Below, one piece after another: positions 40,196-42,602 of a stretch of 42,602 nucleotides of DNA. Both the position numbers and the translations under genes were made by a program. Where the stretch lies: the NCBI GenBank assembly GCA_016787995.1, contig JAEUTB010000258.1:1-42602 (forward strand), in the 5' to 3' direction. Origin of the DNA: Flavobacteriales bacterium (GTDB taxonomy: Bacteria > Bacteroidota > Bacteroidia > Flavobacteriales_F > PHOS-HE28). Each line of letters opens with the position of its first letter. The first letter of the stretch is position 1. The notes below the pieces were generated by a model that saw only the letters and a program-made list of their open reading frames with translations, searched no databases and had not been told where the DNA came from.

Positions 40196-42602
40196 TTACG
40201 GAAGCTGCTCCACCCGTGTGTTCGTGGGGACAACACCGCCGATGTTCTGCAAGATGATATCCCGGTCGTTGCCCGAACCCGTGTACATCACACTGCCATC
40301 CAGGTTCACATCCTCTTCCAGATAGCCTGCCACGGTGTTCGTGGGGATGGCACCGCCGATGCGCGAGAGCACCAAGTCACGGTCGTTGCCGCTACCGGTG
40401 TACATCAGCACCCCATCGCCGTTGCAATCACCCGCCCAGAGCGCGCGCAGCGTGCCCAGTGCTTTTCGGGCATCGGTGCCGAAGACGGTCACCGCCGGAT
40501 CGCTGAAGTCCAGCTTCACCACTCCGTTGCCGAAGGTGCGCGTCGTGGAGGTCATTACGCCCAAATGGTTACGGTGCAGTAGGCTCACGAAATAGGCAGC
40601 CCTCGGCGCGTCGTTGAAGACCAATGGACTGCGCCCGTCTGCACCCACGATGGTACCGTTGGCCAACACCATGGCGGGCAGCTCATCGATCACTGTGCTG
40701 CTGCCGGCCGAGCTGCGCAGTTGCACCAATACCCAATCCACGGGCTTGGTGGGCCCTGTGCGTTGCATCAAGCTGGTGGCGGCGGATGCGCCCAGGCCGT
40801 AGGGGTCCGTGGTGGGTAGCAGGCCGGCATTCAGGAGGTCCGTGCGCATCGTGTTCACCACCGTCGGGCCTTCGAGGAACGCTGTGAGGTCGAGTTCAGC
40901 GTCACCATCGGTGTAGTCGAACACCCCGTCGCTGTCACGGTCCACGCCTGCACGGATCTTCGTGTTGGGATGGACGATCGTCCACGTGAGGGGCGATGAG
41001 CCGGTCTGCGCCGCCGCCACGAGCTGTGCATGGGTCACCGGTGCTGCGCCATTCAGGTCGGGCTGGTAGTTGTCGCTACCCAAGTAGTAGAAACCACGTG
41101 GCTCATTGTTCCAGATCCCCTTCACGATCATGGCGTAGTCACCGGGCTTGTCGTTCACCAAGCTCTTCATGGTGGTGAGCTGCGTGGTGCTGCCCACGCT
41201 TCCGTTCAACGTATGGCGTACACCAACAGCGGGCAGCGCGTCCTGCACGGGGTGTACCCGGTCGAAGGTGTGGCTCTGTGGGCTGTTCACCGCATCGATG
41301 CCGCCGGACCAGCTCAGCAGTTCGGGTTCGTAATCACCGAAATAGTGCCCGCTGACCCCAGGGCTGTTGAACAGCGTTTCCATGATACCATCGCTCATGA
41401 GACCGAAACCGCTCGTGCATTCCGTGGTGTTGAAGAAGAAGCCGTTCTTGCGGTAGACCGACCGCAGGTCGGGCACCATGTTGGTATTGTTCGTCATCAC
41501 CACCTGACCAGCGTTGGTGTTGCTACCGTTACCTGGCAGGTGCCCGCGGCCGCTGCCGGTCTGGTGGCAGTGCGAACAGTTCACGTTCACCGCTACGAAA
41601 AGACGCACACCCGCTGTGGGTACGGTCTGGAAGGTGGTGCCGGTGTAACGCACACGGTTCGGATTGTTCATCCGCTCCACCGTGGCCGCCACGCTGGATT
41701 CGGGCCGGAAGGTGCGGTACGGGTTCGGTACATACCAGGTCGCTGCCAGGAAGTCCGAGAACTCCTGCATGCCCACAGCATCCAATGGCGCTTCGGTGCC
41801 TTGCAGATCCCGGAAGGCGCCGGCGAAGTCGTGGAAGGTCTGCTTGTCACCACGCCAATGCAGTTTGCCGGTCCCGCGGTTGATGATGTCGATGAGGAAC
41901 TGCGTCGTCTTCAACCCCTTCATCGGGTGGAAGGTCTTGTTGCCCGCAGGATCGGTGACGGTCACCATTTCGCCCGCAGGGTTGCCGAGGTCCCAGGCCA
42001 AACGATCCCATTTGCCGTCCACATGGCATGATCCGCAGGAGATCTGCCCATGGCCGCTGCCGGTATGCGTGTTGTACAGGTGCTTGCGTCCGGTCTTGAT
42101 CACCTGCGGCGTGGGGTCGAAGAAGGCCGTCCGGGACACTTCCTTGTCCGTGGTCAGATCGATGGTGGAGATGGAGCCATCGAACTTGTTCAAGACATAG
42201 GCCTTGTTCTGCGCGTCGTGGATGACGATCCCCGTAGGCCCTTCGCCCACCTCGATCGGTTCCGGTGAAGTACGAGCACCCGAGGTACCGATGGTGATCA
42301 CGTTGTTGGAGCCCATGCCTGTGATGTAGGCTTTGGTCCCATCCGCCTTCCAAGCGATGCCGCGTGGATCTCCCACGGAACGTTTGCGATCCGCCGGAGG
42401 CGAGGAGTGTGTGCTGTAGTTGATGTGCGGATTGAGGTCCGTGCGTGTTACGCTGCCCGCACCAAGGAAGCGCGATACGTTCACCGTGAGGAATTTGCCG
42501 CGGAGGTTGGGTTCGAATCGGATCTCGTTGGTGGCGTCGGTCCCGATCACATACACTTCACCCGTAGGGTGCACGGCCATGCTCATCAGGATGTTGCCGA
42601 GC
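40196..42602 (-). CDS. Beta-propeller/dihaem cytochrome c protein, partial at its 5' end
   Basis: The visible 801 codons run off the right edge, since the frame stays open past 42586 with LGNIL before MSMAVHP; the N-terminus is missing. The first part is a YVTN/NHL-type propeller (DPRGIAWKADGTKAYITG, GPTGIVIHDAQNKAYVLN). Two c-type haem sites follow: CGSCH (42023-42037) and CSHCH (41564-41578). Between them KGLKTTQFLIDI, KLHWRGDK and LDAVGMQEFSDFL match a family of propeller-cytochrome proteins related to MauG/dihaem peroxidases. The tail (40196-40432) is a two-copy dockerin-like module with DCNGDG, DVNLDG and YTGSGNDRD. It is exported by inference and may act in periplasmic or surface redox chemistry. 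No T9SS type A end is visible. Confidence 0.85.
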   Translation of the reverse strand, partial: LGNILMSMAVHPTGEVYVIGTDATNEIRFEPNLRGKFLTVNVSRFLGAGSVTRTDLNPHINYSTHSSPPADRKRSVGDPRGIAWKADGTKAYITGMGSNNVITIGTSGARTSPEPIEVGEGPTGIVIHDAQNKAYVLNKFDGSISTIDLTTDKEVSRTAFFDPTPQVIKTGRKHLYNTHTGSGHGQISCGSCHVDGKWDRLAWDLGNPAGEMVTVTDPAGNKTFHPMKGLKTTQFLIDIINRGTGKLHWRGDKQTFHDFAGAFRDLQGTEAPLDAVGMQEFSDFLAATWYVPNPYRTFRPESSVAATVERMNNPNRVRYTGTTFQTVPTAGVRLFVAVNVNCSHCHQTGSGRGHLPGNGSNTNAGQVVMTNNTNMVPDLRSVYRKNGFFFNTTECTSGFGLMSDGIMETLFNSPGVSGHYFGDYEPELLSWSGGIDAVNSPQSHTFDRVHPVQDALPAVGVRHTLNGSVGSTTQLTTMKSLVNDKPGDYAMIVKGIWNNEPRGFYYLGSDNYQPDLNGAAPVTHAQLVAAAQTGSSPLTWTIVHPNTKIRAGVDRDSDGVFDYTDGDAELDLTAFLEGPTVVNTMRTDLLNAGLLPTTDPYGLGASAATSLMQRTGPTKPVDWVLVQLRSSAGSSTVIDELPAMVLANGTIVGADGRSPLVFNDAPRAAYFVSLLHRNHLGVMTSTTRTFGNGVVKLDFSDPAVTVFGTDARKALGTLRALWAGDCNGDGVLMYTGSGNDRDLVLSRIGGAIPTNTVAGYLEEDVNLDGSVMYTGSGNDRDIILQNIGGVVPTNTRVEQLP

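Noticed and set aside
41030..42031. Plus-strand frame of 333 codons over the cytochrome gene
   Set aside because: Antisense to two haem sites and a propeller; its sequence has histidine-rich runs typical of shadow frames.

Overview
The window looks like a chromosomal segment of a relatively GC-rich Flavobacteriales-type member of the Bacteroidota. Three things point there: a type IX secretion (T9SS) type A sorting domain on a secreted protein (20437-21675) and a probable one on another (30249-31847); Bacteroidota-type gene families (PBP1A with the RRQVGSTFKPF motif, bifunctional phosphoglucose/phosphomannose isomerase, LytS/LytTR pair, DUF5694); and promoter boxes of the Bacteroidota TAnnTTTG type rather than Shine-Dalgarno-led starts. 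I see no tRNA, rRNA, CRISPR array, insertion sequence or prophage. Gene density is very high, no gene-free stretch exceeds 300 bp, and several convergent genes interlock at their stop codons.

Layout. 129-2540 encodes a bifunctional peptidoglycan synthase (PBP1A) carrying an unusual four-cysteine insertion. 2654-4010 encodes both subunits of a 3-oxoacid CoA-transferase. 4020-13262 is an envelope-glycan block: an ArnT/PMT-like transferase, three further large polytopic membrane proteins of GT-C character, a DPM1-like GT2 enzyme, and a convergent polytopic protein. 13309-17587 runs on the minus strand: a PolB-type 3'-5' exonuclease, a conserved small protein, a class C beta-lactamase-fold hydrolase, lipB, and a sugar-phosphate isomerase. 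A RelE/ParE toxin-antitoxin pair (17649-18178) is divergent from lysS (18252-19790). 19787-25689 holds a GNAT acetyltransferase, a duplicated-domain T9SS protein, a HEAT-cyclophilin lipoprotein, a DUF1232 protein and an M28 peptidase. 25784-34183 is housekeeping and accessory metabolism (gpsA, LysE exporter, YHS and DoxX proteins, DinB-like protein, ATP-grasp enzyme, beta-propeller secreted protein, aldehyde dehydrogenase, DUF5694). 34367-36135 is a LytS/LytTR two-component system, followed by a convergent GT2, uvrC, a divergent lpxD, and a partial beta-propeller/dihaem cytochrome running off the right edge.

The functional theme is envelope construction: peptidoglycan (PBP1A), lipid A (lpxD), probable lipid or glycan decoration (ArnT-like, GT-C, GT2), sugar supply (phosphoglucose/phosphomannose isomerase) and T9SS cargo. 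Scattered repair, translation and lipoate genes surround it.

The most unexplained signals are two intergenic elements built from 7-bp ACTCGCC/ACTCGCT units arranged as nested inverted repeats (16459-16578 and 38992-39070), each lying just upstream of a minus-strand promoter with a shared 16-bp block; the zinc-ribbon-like insertion in PBP1A; a duplicated dockerin-like YTGSGNDRD module at the end of the cytochrome protein; and promoter boxes so close to start codons that near-leaderless mRNAs are implied. I do not see a clear self-contained novel defence or mobile system.
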